Source: Thalassobacillus cyri (GTDB lineage: Bacteria > Bacillota > Bacilli > Bacillales > Halobacillaceae). From it: DNA of 64,000 nucleotides. Below, piece by piece: positions 63,907 to 64,000 of the stretch (within the stretch, counting starts at the first letter, position 1; every line of letters starts with the position of its first letter). A model generated the notes under the pieces. It did no database searches and was not told where the DNA came from. It worked only from the letters and a program-made list of their open reading frames with translations. A program made the position numbers and the translations under genes. The stretch covers positions 36,201-100,200 of the forward strand of contig NZ_FNQR01000015.1 in NCBI RefSeq assembly GCF_900107755.1, written 5' to 3'.

Positions 63907-64000
63907 GCAGTGCACCCCTATTGTTGGACACTCATCTGACAATAGGAGGTGCTCTTATGAGCCAGTATACCCCCGAAGAAAAACTACACATTATTAAACG
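63907..64000 (+). mobile_element. left end of an insertion sequence (IS3/IS150-like)
   Basis: Starts at or near TGCAGTGCACCCCTATTG, within repeat A copy 3. A hairpin CCTATTGT / ACAATAGG (about 63916-63944) lies at the tip, a common arrangement that shields transposase from outside transcription. The transposase frame follows. The family call rests on a short N-terminus and the TG start; the other end is beyond the window. Confidence 0.65.
63957..64000 (+). CDS. transposase (OrfA-like), N-terminal fragment
   Basis: ATG 63957 with AGGAGGTG upstream begins MSQYTPEEKLHIIKR, running off the right edge. The start is like helix-turn-helix OrfA proteins of IS3-group elements. Only 14 codons are visible. 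Confidence 0.6.
   Translation, partial: MSQYTPEEKLHIIK

Overview
The window reads as a chromosomal segment of an endospore-forming, low-to-moderate GC Bacillaceae, most likely a marine or moderately halophilic genus (Halobacillus/Virgibacillus type; genus not proven). Grounds: spore genes (CotF-like coat proteins, YunB, LytH, a YhcN-type lipoprotein, YutH), strong AGGAGG ribosome sites, Bacillus-type regulators and riboswitches, and gene order that follows the yus-yun-yut-yum-yui part of the Bacillus subtilis chromosome. A gas-vesicle locus, an orphan glycine-betaine binding protein and NhaC/NSS Na+-coupled transporters fit a saline habitat.

Layout. 1-0.8 kb: edge of a gas-vesicle cluster (gvpA/B fragment and gvpQ-like gene) behind a SigB-type promoter. 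1-9.7 kb: Lin0512 protein, an SMR efflux pair under a guanidine-I riboswitch, YfhD, VOC protein, an isolated MurE-like ligase, OpuAC-like lipoprotein, VLRF1/baeRF-like protein and an AbgT transporter. 9.9-12.4 kb: a decayed stretch with an ABM monooxygenase broken by TAG, a CarH-like B12 sensor broken by TAG and a frameshift, an intact STAS protein, and a HesB-like gene whose conserved Cys codon is TGA. 12.5-16 kb: copper module (DUF302, csoR, copA, copZ). 16.3-23.8 kb: coat proteins, proline dehydrogenase and the FadR-controlled fadNAE beta-oxidation operon. 24.3-30.6 kb: yusI, gcvH, yusF, yusE, a TlpA-like protein, SAM-riboswitch metNPQ and small genes. 30.8-36.1 kb: sufCDSUB. 36.2-44.3 kb: yunE, yunD, yunC, yunB, then a lysine-riboswitch NhaC carrier and an NSS transporter with a 33-residue partner. 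44.3-52.8 kb: lytH, lipoprotein, yutD, DUF3055, glpX, yutE, a SufR-like regulator, yutF, yutG, yutH and a hydroxyacid dehydrogenase. 53-63.4 kb: yutI, yuzD, yuzB, dapF, yutM, yumC, yumB, yuiB, yuiC, yuiD, DUF309, pepA, deoD and a small unknown gene. The window ends in the start of an insertion sequence that interrupts a repeat.

Three interspersed repeat families lie between genes: family A (four copies, terminal inverted repeats of the form GGTTCTGTTAAA, MITE-like), family B (two copies just past terminators) and family C (a roughly 155-bp unit repeated in tandem).

Functionally the genes group into Fe-S assembly (suf, yutI, yutM, a SufR-like regulator), fatty-acid degradation, copper export, methionine and lysine uptake by riboswitch, thiol-redox proteins and sporulation. 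No single large unknown system is evident. The points most worth checking are the broken B12-sensor/STAS operon, the in-frame TGA in the HesB-like gene, the MITE-like family A, and two possible structured RNAs (7045-7122 and 52860-52970). No tRNA, rRNA or CRISPR array was seen.
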